Assembly: GCA_963790775.1 (NCBI GenBank)
Contig: CAWBPR010000002.1
Span: forward strand, 186,001 to 250,000
Direction: 5' to 3'
From: JASJBU01 sp963790775
Lineage (GTDB): Bacteria > Pseudomonadota > Gammaproteobacteria > Chromatiales > Chromatiaceae
Length of the DNA stretch: 64,000 nucleotides
Below are positions 56,195 through 64,000 of this stretch, one piece after another. The translations under genes and the position numbers were made by a program. A model generated the notes under the pieces. The model was not told the DNA's origin. It worked only from the letters and a program-made list of their open reading frames with translations, and ran no database searches. Position 1 is the stretch's first letter. The number at the start of each line of letters is the position of its first letter.

Positions 56195-56899
56195 CTATTT
56201 CCTTAACAAATCCACTCGGGTCGGCATTAAGAAGTGAGCGCCGTCATTACCGACATGTGGTTCAAAATGCTGCTTGACCAGGTTGTATAGTCTTTCGTCG
56301 AGCCTGTGTTCGGTATGCGTCGCCTTGATGATTCTATTCTCAAAATCCTCGAAGCTTTCGAATTTCATCGGTGAATTGAAAAATGTTTCTTCAACTAAAC
56401 TGAACAACCCTTCATCGACCACATTTTTTACCGTATTAAACGCGGCTTCACGAACTTTCTGCTCGTTGTGGAACAAACGCAGAATTTCATTGAAATCACC
56501 GGCAAAGACAGGCTCGGATATATAAACGAGACCACCCGGTTTCAACACCCGGTGTATTTCCCGCATCGACTGATCCATCAACTCCAGTGGCACATGGTGC
56601 AGGGACTTGAACATAAACACCACATCTACCGATTCATCGTCCAGCGGGATATCCTCCGCACCGGAGAGACCAAATGACACATTGGGTAAATCCGTTATCT
56701 GACAGTTTATTTCATGGGCGAATTCGTCGACCTCCAATGCAGTCACTATTCGGTCAGGCCCGGATGTCGCAATATCACGGGTGATCGCAGCACTGCCACA
56801 GCCCAATTCAAGAATGTGTTTTCCATCCAGCGACAACAGACGATGGTATACCTCGGTTTCAGGACAGTTAATATCGATATTGTCTGCGGAAATTTTCAT
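56195..56899 (-). CDS. Class I SAM-dependent methyltransferase
   Basis: A 234-residue Rossmann-fold methyltransferase. Motif I is ILELGCGSAAITRDIA, motif II DRIVTALEVDEFA, motif III/IV VDVVFMFKSLHHVP and the post-motif LKPGGLVYISEPVF. The pattern fits the ubiE-like group, but the C-terminal half (KFESFEDFENRIIKATHTEH) is not specific and no substrate can be given. ATG at 56899 is preferred: it follows AGG-TT-A-rich sequence; a TTG at 56938 would add 13 residues. It lies alone, downstream of no obvious partner. Confidence 0.84.
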   Translation of the reverse strand: MKISADNIDINCPETEVYHRLLSLDGKHILELGCGSAAITRDIATSGPDRIVTALEVDEFAHEINCQITDLPNVSFGLSGAEDIPLDDESVDVVFMFKSLHHVPLELMDQSMREIHRVLKPGGLVYISEPVFAGDFNEILRLFHNEQKVREAAFNTVKNVVDEGLFSLVEETFFNSPMKFESFEDFENRIIKATHTEHRLDERLYNLVKQHFEPHVGNDGAHFLMPTRVDLLRK

Positions 56900-57258
56900 T
56901 TTTTTAACCTGATTGTTTATCGCTTTCACCCACTTCAATGCTTAATATTATGCGCACCAGTACAGAATATTGGTATTGGTACCAAAAAAGCACGCCTCAG
57001 GTGCGCACTGCCCCGTTCATCTTTGGCAACCTTGCCTTCAATCAGCTGAACAAATGAATCAAACTATAACAATTTTCCTTAAATGGGAACTGACCCCTTT
57101 GGATCATAATTCTGAGCTGAAATTGCATCACCCTAACGTCTACCGCCGTCCGTCATACTACGGTCACCATTTTGGCCTATATGTATAGGAGGGATGCCCG
57201 GCTCAGTTCAGGCTAAGGCTGGCGTACCCATCACACAAAAACCACTCGGAGGTACAGG

Positions 57259-57615
57259 ATGGAAGATGTCGAGAAATTGTTGAAAACCGCCATGGGCGAG
57301 GTAGAGCGCATGCTCAACACCAAGACCGTTGTAGGTGAACCCATTATCATCGAGGGTAATACCCTGATCCCCCTCGTCAGCCTCGGCTTCGGCATCGGCG
57401 CCGGGGGCGGTGGAGGCACCGGTAGCATGAAGGGCGGCGAATCCGGTGAGGCCAAGGGTGCAGGCACCGGGGGCGGGGGCGGCGTCAAGCCGGTCGCCAT
57501 TATCATTATCAACAAGGACGGTGTACGTCTGGAGCCTGTCAAAGGCGGCACCAGCTCGGTGCTGGAGAAGGTCGCCGAGACTATCGGCAAGGCCGTGCAG
57601 AAGAGCAGCGACTAG
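57259..57615 (+). CDS. GerW/YtfJ-family protein
   Basis: A 118-residue protein of the YtfJ (GerW) family. MEDVEKLLKTAMGEVERMLN begins it, followed by TLIPLVSLGFGIGAGGGGG, a central Gly-rich loop and VKPVAIIIINKDGVRLEPVK. In Bacillus GerW acts in spore germination, but family members also occur in non-spore-formers, usually next to a DUF2953 gene, with unknown role. Here a DUF2953 gene starts 6 bases after the stop. The ribosome site CGGAGG precedes the ATG. Confidence 0.88.
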   Translation: MEDVEKLLKTAMGEVERMLNTKTVVGEPIIIEGNTLIPLVSLGFGIGAGGGGGTGSMKGGESGEAKGAGTGGGGGVKPVAIIIINKDGVRLEPVKGGTSSVLEKVAETIGKAVQKSSD

Positions 57616-57621
57616 CCCGCC

Positions 57622-58194
57622 GTGCTGATCCTGGTCGCGCTGCTGGTCGGTGTGGTGGCGGTGTTGGCGATTCCTGTTGACATCGCCTTCACCCTGCAGC
57701 GCGAGGAGAAGTTGCAGGGCCGTGTCACCATCGACTGGCTGTTCGGCCTGGTGCGGATACCGGTACGCCGGGAGGACAACAAGGCCAGGCCCACACCGCC
57801 GCCGAAGAAAGCCAGGCGCACCCGAGTCCGGCGAGACCTGCATGGGGGGGCCATGTTACGCAGCAAGGGCTTTCTCGCGCGGCTGATTCGACTGCTGCGC
57901 CGCCTCAAAAGCTGCATCCACATCCGCCATCTGCGCCTGCACGTACTCCTGGGCCTGGACGACCCAGCCGACACCGGCCAACTCTGGGGTGTAATCGGCC
58001 CACTGGCTTTGCTCATTCCAGTGCCGGCCAGGGCCGAACTGGTGATACAACCGGAGTTCACTGGTGCGGTCTTGCAGATCGACGGCGAAGGGGCCGTGCG
58101 TATCCTGCCCATCGAGATCATTGGCACACTGTTCGCCTTCGCCCTTTCACCGGTGACGTTGCGGGCGCTGTACGCCCTGGGTACGGGCCGATGA
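57622..58194 (+). CDS. DUF2953 membrane-associated protein
   Basis: A 190-residue protein starting with GTG and an N-terminal helix (MLILVALLVGVVAVLAIPVD). Then comes a basic, Pro-rich stretch (RRDLHGGAMLRSKGFLARL) and a C-terminal part with LRLHVLLGLDDPADTGQLWG, the typical DUF2953 segment, ending in hydrophobic IIGTLFAFALSPVTLRAL. The family is paired with GerW proteins in many genomes; its role is not known. It overlaps the next small gene by 4 bases (ATGA), so the three form an operon. Confidence 0.82.
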   Translation: MLILVALLVGVVAVLAIPVDIAFTLQREEKLQGRVTIDWLFGLVRIPVRREDNKARPTPPPKKARRTRVRRDLHGGAMLRSKGFLARLIRLLRRLKSCIHIRHLRLHVLLGLDDPADTGQLWGVIGPLALLIPVPARAELVIQPEFTGAVLQIDGEGAVRILPIEIIGTLFAFALSPVTLRALYALGTGR

Positions 58195-58427
58195 CCCGGC
58201 TCCAGCCAGGTACACCCATCATCGTCGGTGATACCACACTGATCATCATCACACGTCTTTCCATCGAGGCCGACAGCGCGGGTTCTGCCTGCTGGCTCCA
58301 TGCCAGCAAGGAGCCCTACGCCCTCGCCATACGCGACACCCACGGCCTGCGTGCGCTGGACATGACGGGTCGACGGCTGGTGATCGCGGAGCTTCTAGAC
58401 GAGGTCCCGGGGATTGAATCTATCTGA
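58191..58427 (+). CDS. Small protein of unknown function in the GerW operon
   Basis: A 78-residue reading begins at an ATG overlapping the DUF2953 stop. It has no recognised domain or membrane segment; a short beta-rich pattern (GTPIIVGDTTLIIITRLSIE) and an acidic end are visible. Coupled start and position make it likely to be real. The product may be soluble and bind one of its operon partners. Confidence 0.6.
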   Translation: MTRLQPGTPIIVGDTTLIIITRLSIEADSAGSACWLHASKEPYALAIRDTHGLRALDMTGRRLVIAELLDEVPGIESI

Positions 58428-58556
58428 GCAACGGCAGGACGGGAACTGAGTCTCCTTTCCAGTCCTACACCTTCGGTAAGCACGGCGGCCTGTTTCGCCA
58501 CATCGAGCATGCCCCAAAGATAGGCGGCAACTATCCTGACACATGGGGCATCCCGG

Positions 58557-58892
58557 TCAAGCGGCTTCATCAAACAACACCTTTAGATTCTGTTCAATGG
58601 TTATTCTGCGGTATGGGTTGCGCAAAACCTCGGGAGGAACAATATCCACGGGTCTGCCGCCAAACAACCGAGAAAACTCCGCTTGGAGTTCCGGCGACTT
58701 CCACAGAGAAGGCGCCTCTCCCGGCTCGAACTCAACCAGCAGATCAATGTCGCTGTCCGGGCGAAGCTCGCCTCGCGTCGCTAAACCGAACAAGGCGAGT
58801 TTCTTGACATGGAAGCGTTTGGCCAGGTCGCACAACGCCTTTCGCGAAACTATTAGATCTCTTCCAATGACCAAAGCATCTTTAGTATTCAT
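58557..58892 (-). CDS. Minimal nucleotidyltransferase (MNT-like) without a HEPN partner
   Basis: A 111-residue protein of the nucleotidyltransferase fold. LFGLATRGELRPDSDIDLLV contains the two Asp ligands (SDIDL), and the usual GSxxRG motif appears as GLATRG, with Ser replaced by Leu. MNT proteins normally pair with a HEPN toxin (DUF86) and modify it as antitoxins. No HEPN gene is adjacent here. The Ser to Leu change could impair nucleotide binding. It has a good ribosome site (AAGGG). It lies about 120 bases from the DUF4276 gene in the same direction. Confidence 0.8.
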   Translation of the reverse strand: MNTKDALVIGRDLIVSRKALCDLAKRFHVKKLALFGLATRGELRPDSDIDLLVEFEPGEAPSLWKSPELQAEFSRLFGGRPVDIVPPEVLRNPYRRITIEQNLKVLFDEAA

Positions 58893-59008
58893 ACCAACCC
58901 TTCTTGAGACGTTTCACCACTCAATCGTTCCTTCGATAATAACAATGTGTGCCCCTCTCAATAGAACATCCTTGTGGGTTGTGGCAATCTCTCGCCAGGG
59001 TTTCAAAC

Positions 59009-59575
59009 TTATAAATCTACTCCGTTGCCTATAAGGCGTTGAACACCGGCAACAAACACACGAAAACTTGTTGAACGATTATTGCCTGTGGATAGATGAG
59101 GGCCTATCGCTCTTGATCCGGCAATCTTTTGGTAAGTTGGCGCGATCTTTTTCAGCTCTTCGAATGGATTAGCCAAACGATCTGGTTCTCGATACTTCTG
59201 CTTGTTTTGAAATCGCCGGACATTGTCAGGTCCAATGGTATTTGCGACGGCAACGAGATCACCCAAATACCAAGATTCCAGTTCATGACAGGCTATTCTC
59301 ACTAGAGTTTTGGCCCTACCTGAAGCTTCACACAGTTCAATGAGGTTCTGTTTGATGACAAGGCAATCACCGCTATCTTTGTCTCTTAGCACGACAAACA
59401 GCGAATCGGGGCGTTGCCAGGCCCTCAACCTGATAGGCAACCGCTTTTCCAGGTCCTGCTTTCCCTCAAAAATGACATATTGCACATGAACATGCTCGGG
59501 CAACAACCGGGGCAGTAGACCTTTCAACATCTCCCTTGCAGACGGCTCTTCAAGAAAAAACACCAATTGCGTCAT
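59009..59575 (-). CDS. DUF4276, Toprim-like protein next to an AAA ATPase
   Basis: A 188-residue soluble protein of the DUF4276 family. The N-terminal LVFFLEEPSAREMLKGLLP has an acidic pattern like Toprim motif I, and SLFVVLRDKDSGDC carries the acidic D-x-D-like pair of Toprim motif II. This suggests a metal-dependent nuclease or primase-like fold. The C-terminal part (LVRIACHELESWYLGDLVAV) is a common DUF4276 segment. It overlaps the upstream ATPase gene by 4 bases, so the two are made together. ATPase plus Toprim nuclease pairs are frequent in phage defence (OLD, Gabija, PARIS). The fold call is from motif reading, function is inference. Confidence 0.78.
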   Translation of the reverse strand: MTQLVFFLEEPSAREMLKGLLPRLLPEHVHVQYVIFEGKQDLEKRLPIRLRAWQRPDSLFVVLRDKDSGDCLVIKQNLIELCEASGRAKTLVRIACHELESWYLGDLVAVANTIGPDNVRRFQNKQKYREPDRLANPFEELKKIAPTYQKIAGSRAIGPHLSTGNNRSTSFRVFVAGVQRLIGNGVDL

Positions 59576-60759
59576 TGTGGACTGGCCCCCTCAAAAAATC
59601 CTTCTTTCCAGAGGTAGCCCATTTGGTCACCTTCTGCGACAAAAGCAGCGACCTGCTGGTCATCCTTAGCTCGCCTGATACGTGTTTGTCCATTTTCCTT
59701 AACGAGCCAATAGACCTCGTTAAGTTGGACTGCATTCAAAAAATCGGGTGAATGACTCGACACAAACACCTGACCACCACGCTCGGCATAAGCCCTGAAC
59801 TCTTCGGCCAACTCCCATAGCAAAGTGGGATAAAGCTGATTTTCCGGCTCTTCTACACATAACAGAGGATGTGGCTCAGGATCGTATAACAAAACCAAAT
59901 AGGCGAACATTTTGATGGTGCCATCAGAGACATATCGAGCAAGAAATGGGTCTTCAAATGCACCATCCTGAAACCGCAGTAAGACACGGCCTTCCTCTGT
60001 GGTTTTGGCATCGACTGAAGTCATGCCAGGCACACGTTCTGTTAGTTTGTTGAGGATATTGCTGAAAATATCAGGATGGCGTGAATGTAAATATTCAGTA
60101 ACCAGTGAGAGGTTCTCTCCTTCGCGAGAAAGATGTTCGGCATAACCGGCCTCTTGTTCAGGGCGGGCCTTGCTGATGTGGAAATCTGAAATATGCCAAT
60201 TTTCAATAAGGCTACCCAGCGCAACCACCGCAGGAAAACGCTCAAATTGCGCCAACCCTTTTACGGCTAATATATCTGATGATTTGAGTTTTTGGTGCTC
60301 ACGGTCAAGTTGTTTAACATCTGTAACGTTTTCTATTTCGTTGGTTACCGCCTCACCCTCGCCATTTGAAAAGTCGAGAAAATGCCAAGGCTGACCACCG
60401 CTGCCTCGCCGATATTTTAATATTTCTCTTGCTACTATAGGGTGACCATCCAGTTCGCCCACTGAGAGAAAATAGGTCACCAGTGGGGAATTGTCCGAGG
60501 CGCGGAACTTTATCTCAATTTCAATATTGCCAACCGCACCACGGGTTCTAACCTCGTTGATACCTCTACTCCCACCTAGCTTAACCATTGCTATGTGAAC
60601 ATTATTTGTTAATGCCTCCCGTAAAAACTCAAAAACACTGAAGAGAGTGGATTTACCACTACCGTTTGCCCCTACCATCACACAAAACTTTGGAATATCT
60701 GACATTTGTGCATTCTGGAAGCTCTTGAAATTTTTTAGCTTTATGGACTCAATATGCAT
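59572..60759 (-). CDS. SMC/OLD-like AAA ATPase (AAA_21 type)
   Basis: A 395-residue ATP-binding protein. The start MHIESIKLKNFKSFQNAQ and Walker A MVGANGSGKSTLFSVFEFLR are typical for the RecF/OLD-type ABC ATPases. The signature-like segment RYVSDGTIKMFAYLVLLYD and Walker B PLLCVEEPENQLYPTLLWEL lie in the C-terminal half, with VFVSSHSPDFLNAVQ as the His-containing switch. There is no own Toprim domain (OLD proteins have one at the C-terminus); the adjacent DUF4276 protein may supply it. A very good AGGAG ribosome site precedes the ATG. Probably a defence or stress module; no phage or transposase gene is nearby. Confidence 0.86.
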   Translation of the reverse strand: MHIESIKLKNFKSFQNAQMSDIPKFCVMVGANGSGKSTLFSVFEFLREALTNNVHIAMVKLGGSRGINEVRTRGAVGNIEIEIKFRASDNSPLVTYFLSVGELDGHPIVAREILKYRRGSGGQPWHFLDFSNGEGEAVTNEIENVTDVKQLDREHQKLKSSDILAVKGLAQFERFPAVVALGSLIENWHISDFHISKARPEQEAGYAEHLSREGENLSLVTEYLHSRHPDIFSNILNKLTERVPGMTSVDAKTTEEGRVLLRFQDGAFEDPFLARYVSDGTIKMFAYLVLLYDPEPHPLLCVEEPENQLYPTLLWELAEEFRAYAERGGQVFVSSHSPDFLNAVQLNEVYWLVKENGQTRIRRAKDDQQVAAFVAEGDQMGYLWKEGFFEGASPQ

Positions 60760-61103
60760 AACGTCTCCTAGATATCAAAACCGAGTTCCGACTGAGTGCC
60801 AATGTGCCCAACCTTATGAAAGGTGGGCGACAATAACATGCCAGGAGCCGATCAATTCGTTATAGGCGCGGGCCTCTTCTGCCCACTTCTTACTCTCACA
60901 CAGGGTGTAGAGGTGATAACAAAAAGGGCCAGGAATTCTCGCTTTGTATTATTCGCTGACACTTTGGATTACTCCCTTTTGATGGATGTATGAATCCTTT
61001 TACTATCGCTTTGCAATGAATTGTCGCGGCTTGGTGATAAAACAGCAAGGATTTAGGGGATTAGTATTTTCTTATTGTGGAAAGTAAGTGGCCCGGAAGG
61101 AAC
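60760..61103. other. Intergenic region between ABC exporter and ATPase genes
   Basis: These 344 bases contain no supportable gene. The ATPase ribosome site (AGGAG) is at the 60765-60770 end, and the promoter probably lies in the A+T-rich part near 60950-61060. I see no repeat of note. Confidence 0.4.
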
Positions 61104-62922
61104 TCAGCGCAATCCGGGCTGCACAAGGGGCTCGGCTGCATCACGGAACTGCAATGCAGCCAGTCGCGCATACAGACCGTGTTCGGCAACCAGATCGTCA
61201 TGGCGGCCGCTGGCGACGATACGTCCGCCATCCATCACCAGGATCTGATCCACCTTGCGCACCGTCGCCAGACGGTGTGCGATGATCAGCGTGGTGCGCG
61301 CCTGCATCAGTTGCTCCAGCGCAGCCTGCACCAGGCGTTCGCTCTCGGCATCCAGGGAGCTGGTGGCCTCATCGAGCAGCAGTACGGCTGGGTCGCGCAG
61401 GATGGCGCGAGCGATGGCGATGCGCTGGCGTTGCCCGCCCGACAGACGAATGCCGCGTTCGCCGAGGAAGGTGTTGAAGCCTTGCGGCAGCTGGTCGAGA
61501 AATTCCGCCGCGTGCGCAGCTTCGGCGGCGCGCCTTACATCTGCATCACTGACCCCGGGAAAACCGTAGCGGATGTTCTCCCAGGCATCGGCGCCGAAGA
61601 TGACCGGGTCCTGTGGCACCAGGGCCATGCGCCGGCGCAGTTGCTGTGGATCAGTCTCGCGGATATCCACACCATCGAAACGGATCACACCGGTATCCGG
61701 GTCGTAGAAGCGCAACAGCAGTTGCAGTACGGTTGACTTGCCGGCGCCCGACGGGCCGACCAGCGCCACCTTCTGACCGGGTTGCAGGTTTAGTGACAGA
61801 CCACTGAGAGCGGGGCTGTCGGGCCGCGAGGGGTAGCGGAAGGTGACATTCTTCAGCTGCACCTCGCCACGCGCGGGTTCCGGCAGGGCAATGGGCGCGG
61901 ACGGCGGGGCTATGACGGGTTGGGTGTTGAGTAGTTCCAGCAGCCGTTCGGTGGCGCCGGCGGCGCGCAGCAGGTCACCGGCCACCTCACTCAACGCGCC
62001 CACCGAACCGGCAACCAGCAGGGCATAAAATACGAACGCCGACAGTTGCCCGCCGCTGATGCGCCCGGCCAGCACGTCATGGCCACCCACCCAGAGCACG
62101 AGACTGACCGCAACAAAGGTGAACAGCATCACCGTGGCGGTGAGCAGCGCGCTGACCCGGGTGCGCCGAATGGCGGCAGTCGAAAGCGGCCTCCACCTGC
62201 TCGCCGTAACGCTGCCGATCGATATGTTCATGACAGAACGCCTGCACGGTGCGGATGCCGTACAACACCTCATCGATAAAGGCGCCGATATCGGCAATCC
62301 GGTCCTGGCTGCTGCGCGACAGGCGGCGCACCCGGTGCCCGAGCAGCCACAGCGGTATCACCGCGAGAGGAACGCCGAGCAGCACTAGCAACGCCAGCTT
62401 GCCGCTGGTGAGGGTCAGCATCACCAGCCCACCGCTGATCAGCAGGGCATTGCGCACCGCGATTGCCAGGGTCGAACCGACCACCACCTGCAGCAGCGAG
62501 GTATCCGTGGTCAGGCGCGAGATGACCTCGCCGGTGCGGGTCACTTCGAAGAATGCAGGCTCCAGTTTGAGCACCTGGGCAAACACCGCCTTGCGGATAT
62601 CGGCCACCACCCGTTCACCGATCCAGGTGACCAGGTAGACGCGGGCCGCCACCGAGGCCGCCATCACCGTGACCACGATCAGGAACAACAGCAGTGCCTG
62701 GTTGAGCGCCGTACCCGAACCGCTGCTCAGGCCTTGATCGACCACCCGTTGCAGGACAACTCCGAACCCGAGTACCGCAGCCGCCGCGACCAGCAGCGCG
62801 AATACCGCACCGAGCACTGCACGGCGGTAGGGTCGCAGAAAGGAGAACAACTGCTTGAGCACGCGAAGATCGCGGCTGGATGGGCGCTGTTCGGCCAGTG
62901 GAGGCTGTTTGTGTTTCGGCAT
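61104..62922 (-). pseudogene. ABC exporter (fused membrane and ATPase domains), one frameshift
   Basis: A half-size ABC exporter of the MsbA/MdlB type, about 605 residues once joined. The transmembrane part begins LFSFLRPYRRAVLGAVFALL and includes ARVYLVTWIGERVVADIRKA. The ATPase part has Walker A ALVGPSGAGKSTVLQLLLRF, signature RLSGGQRQRIAIARAIL and Walker B VLLLDEATSSLDAES. The frame breaks near 62180 after EQVEAAF; the next segment AIRRTRVSALLTATVMLF is one frame over. All functional motifs are intact on both sides. Substrate unknown. The start at 62922 has no clear ribosome site. Confidence 0.87.
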
Positions 62923-63134
62923 AGTGTTGGTTTCAGGTGCGAACCTGAGGCATTGTGCACAGGGTTAGGCCAGTATGCCAGTCGATGGGTCTGGGAGTAT
63001 CGGTTTGGAATTAAACGCGGCTATTGGCACAGCTGCAGGTGTAAGCCAGTGATCACGAAGAGAGTCATTGAAAAAAATCGGGCATACCCAATGCCATTCA
63101 GTTAAGAATATTGATCATGTCTAAAGGTTGTCCC

Positions 63135-63235
63135 CTGCTTGATCCGAGGGCGTCCGCGGCTTGGATGGCCGTGGTCGAGCCCCCAGGGATGGGTTCACGG
63201 CGTCCTTCGGAGCAAGTGCGGGATAACTTACTTGT
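63135..63235. repeat. Probable interspersed intergenic repeat
   Basis: A G+C-rich block between genes (containing CCAGGGATGGGTTCACGGCG and GTCCTTCGGAGCAAGTGCGG) looks like a common intergenic repeat of gammaproteobacteria as I remember it. No coding reading is convincing here. The identity is from recognition only and needs a genome comparison. Confidence 0.4.
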
Positions 63236-63270
63236 TTAACTTAATGGCATTGGGGCATACCAGGCTAGGC

Positions 63271-63747
63271 TCATGTGGGCGTTACATCCGACCATAAATC
63301 ATGCGCCATCCTTACTGCGGTTTCTCGCTGTTTATAATAACCGGGGATTTGTTGGATTTCCTTATAGCCAAGACCTTTATAAAAATCCCTTGCAGCTTGA
63401 TTTCTCAACCTCACTTCCAGATATACAACACCATTCCCATTTATCAGAGCGGTTTTCTCTAACCAGTTGATCATTCGCGTTCCAAGGCCTTTTCGCCTGT
63501 GTCTTGGGTGGACGCCAAAAAGGTTGAGTCTCGCTTCGCCATCCAAATACTTCATGACAGCAAATCCGGCAATTTCATTTGCTGCAAAGGTTACGATTAC
63601 ATTTGAGTTCTTTACATTGATCTCATTGATGACGCGTGCCGGCCTCCAAGACCAGCCTAAGCCAAATTCGATGATATCTCTGGACATTTCCGCGATACTC
63701 AATGCATCGCCGCTTTTAGCTAAACGGATTTCCTCGTTACAGATCAT
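63271..63747 (-). CDS. GNAT-family N-acetyltransferase
   Basis: A 158-residue acetyltransferase. The acetyl-CoA loop is HPRHRRKGLGTRMINWLEKT (R/QxxGxG), after a strand VTFAANEIAGFAVMKY, and the C-terminal VRLRNQAARDFYKGLGYKEI is the usual GNAT beta-alpha end, similar to ribosomal-protein alanine acetyltransferases. The substrate cannot be inferred. It lies alone on the minus strand, about 110 bases after the partial gene at the window edge. Confidence 0.88.
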   Translation of the reverse strand: MICNEEIRLAKSGDALSIAEMSRDIIEFGLGWSWRPARVINEINVKNSNVIVTFAANEIAGFAVMKYLDGEARLNLFGVHPRHRRKGLGTRMINWLEKTALINGNGVVYLEVRLRNQAARDFYKGLGYKEIQQIPGYYKQRETAVRMAHDLWSDVTPT

Positions 63748-63855
63748 GCACTCAGTATCCCGGATTCAGGGTATCTCCAGCTGCTGATTCACCAGAGGAC
63801 AATGGCCAGCATGGCGCGGCTTCATATCCAGAGTAGCAATATCCACGCTGATCAT

Positions 63856-64000
63856 TCAGTGGTGCGTCACCACACTCACTGGCTTGGCATCACTCAGCAG
63901 GTCGGAAAACTGCTGTCCGGTAACTTTGACGAGATGCTCGTGATCGCCTGATTCGAAGTAGATTTCGGATTGATCCAGCAGGCTTGCGTCGACCAGGGTT
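63856..64000 (-). CDS. C-terminal end of an unidentified gene cut by the window edge
   Basis: A 48-codon open frame ends at TGA 63856-63858 on the minus strand and continues beyond the window. The readable tail is TLVDASLLDQSEIYFESGDH then EHLVKVTGQQFSDLLSDAKP and a final VSVVTHH. The codon use looks coding, with hydrophobic and charged residues in helix-like spacing. The family is not recognised. Confidence 0.55.
   Translation of the reverse strand, partial: TLVDASLLDQSEIYFESGDHEHLVKVTGQQFSDLLSDAKPVSVVTHH

Overview
The window reads as the chromosome of a gammaproteobacterium. It has the thrS-infC-rpmI-rplT order with a non-AUG start on infC, a single-chain PurL of 1294 residues, TrhP (YegQ), RhlE, an LpxL-like acyltransferase with a LolA/MMPL export set, the NAGGN osmolyte genes and the carboxynorspermidine pathway. 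An environmental or symbiotic marine lineage would fit (osmolyte, alpha carbonic anhydrase, c-type cytochromes), but no sulfur-oxidation or carbon-fixation gene is present to prove a lifestyle.

Layout. 0-3.2 kb: translation operon on the minus strand. 3.7-7.6 kb: a compact module with a FimV/TPR-like protein, a receiver-like protein, a small Ras-like GTPase, two roadblock-like proteins and one unknown. It is followed by a lone CZB zinc-binding protein and a thioredoxin. 9-14 kb: small exported protein, TrhP, ChaN-PDZ, M1 peptidase. 14.4-26.8 kb: an aryl-polyene-type (type II FAS/PKS) cluster with COG4648 membrane protein, B12-radical SAM, ACP, two hotdog dehydratases, LPLAT acyltransferase, LolA-like carrier, MMPL exporter, acyl/aryl-ACP ligase, ketosynthase, chain-length-factor-like partner, ketoreductase and GT2. 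26.8-28.6 kb: lipoprotein, DUF218 protein, PagL-like deacylase. 29.4-33.5 kb: OmpR/EnvZ-type pair, MerR regulator, and a flavin enzyme of the halogenase family that may belong with the polyene cluster. 33.6-40.5 kb: purL and two tandem di-heme cytochromes. 41-45 kb: Rieske-GltB fusion, DUF486, SulP. 45.1-49.8 kb: NAGGN osmoprotectant operon. 50-55 kb: RhlE, alpha carbonic anhydrase, norspermidine synthesis. 55-64 kb: truncated phosphoesterase, methyltransferase, GerW/DUF2953 operon, lone nucleotidyltransferase, an AAA ATPase + DUF4276 pair (possible defence), ABC exporter, GNAT, partial gene.

Many genes carry single-base frameshifts while both flanks still encode well-conserved protein. About 19 of 23 fall between 21.6 and 26.4 kb, and most are one extra base. 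This looks more like local sequence error than decay, but I cannot decide from one sequence. Frameshifted genes are typed as pseudogene with that caveat.

The two best candidates for an incompletely described system are the GTPase/roadblock module (3.7-7.6 kb) and the AAA/DUF4276 pair (59.0-60.8 kb).
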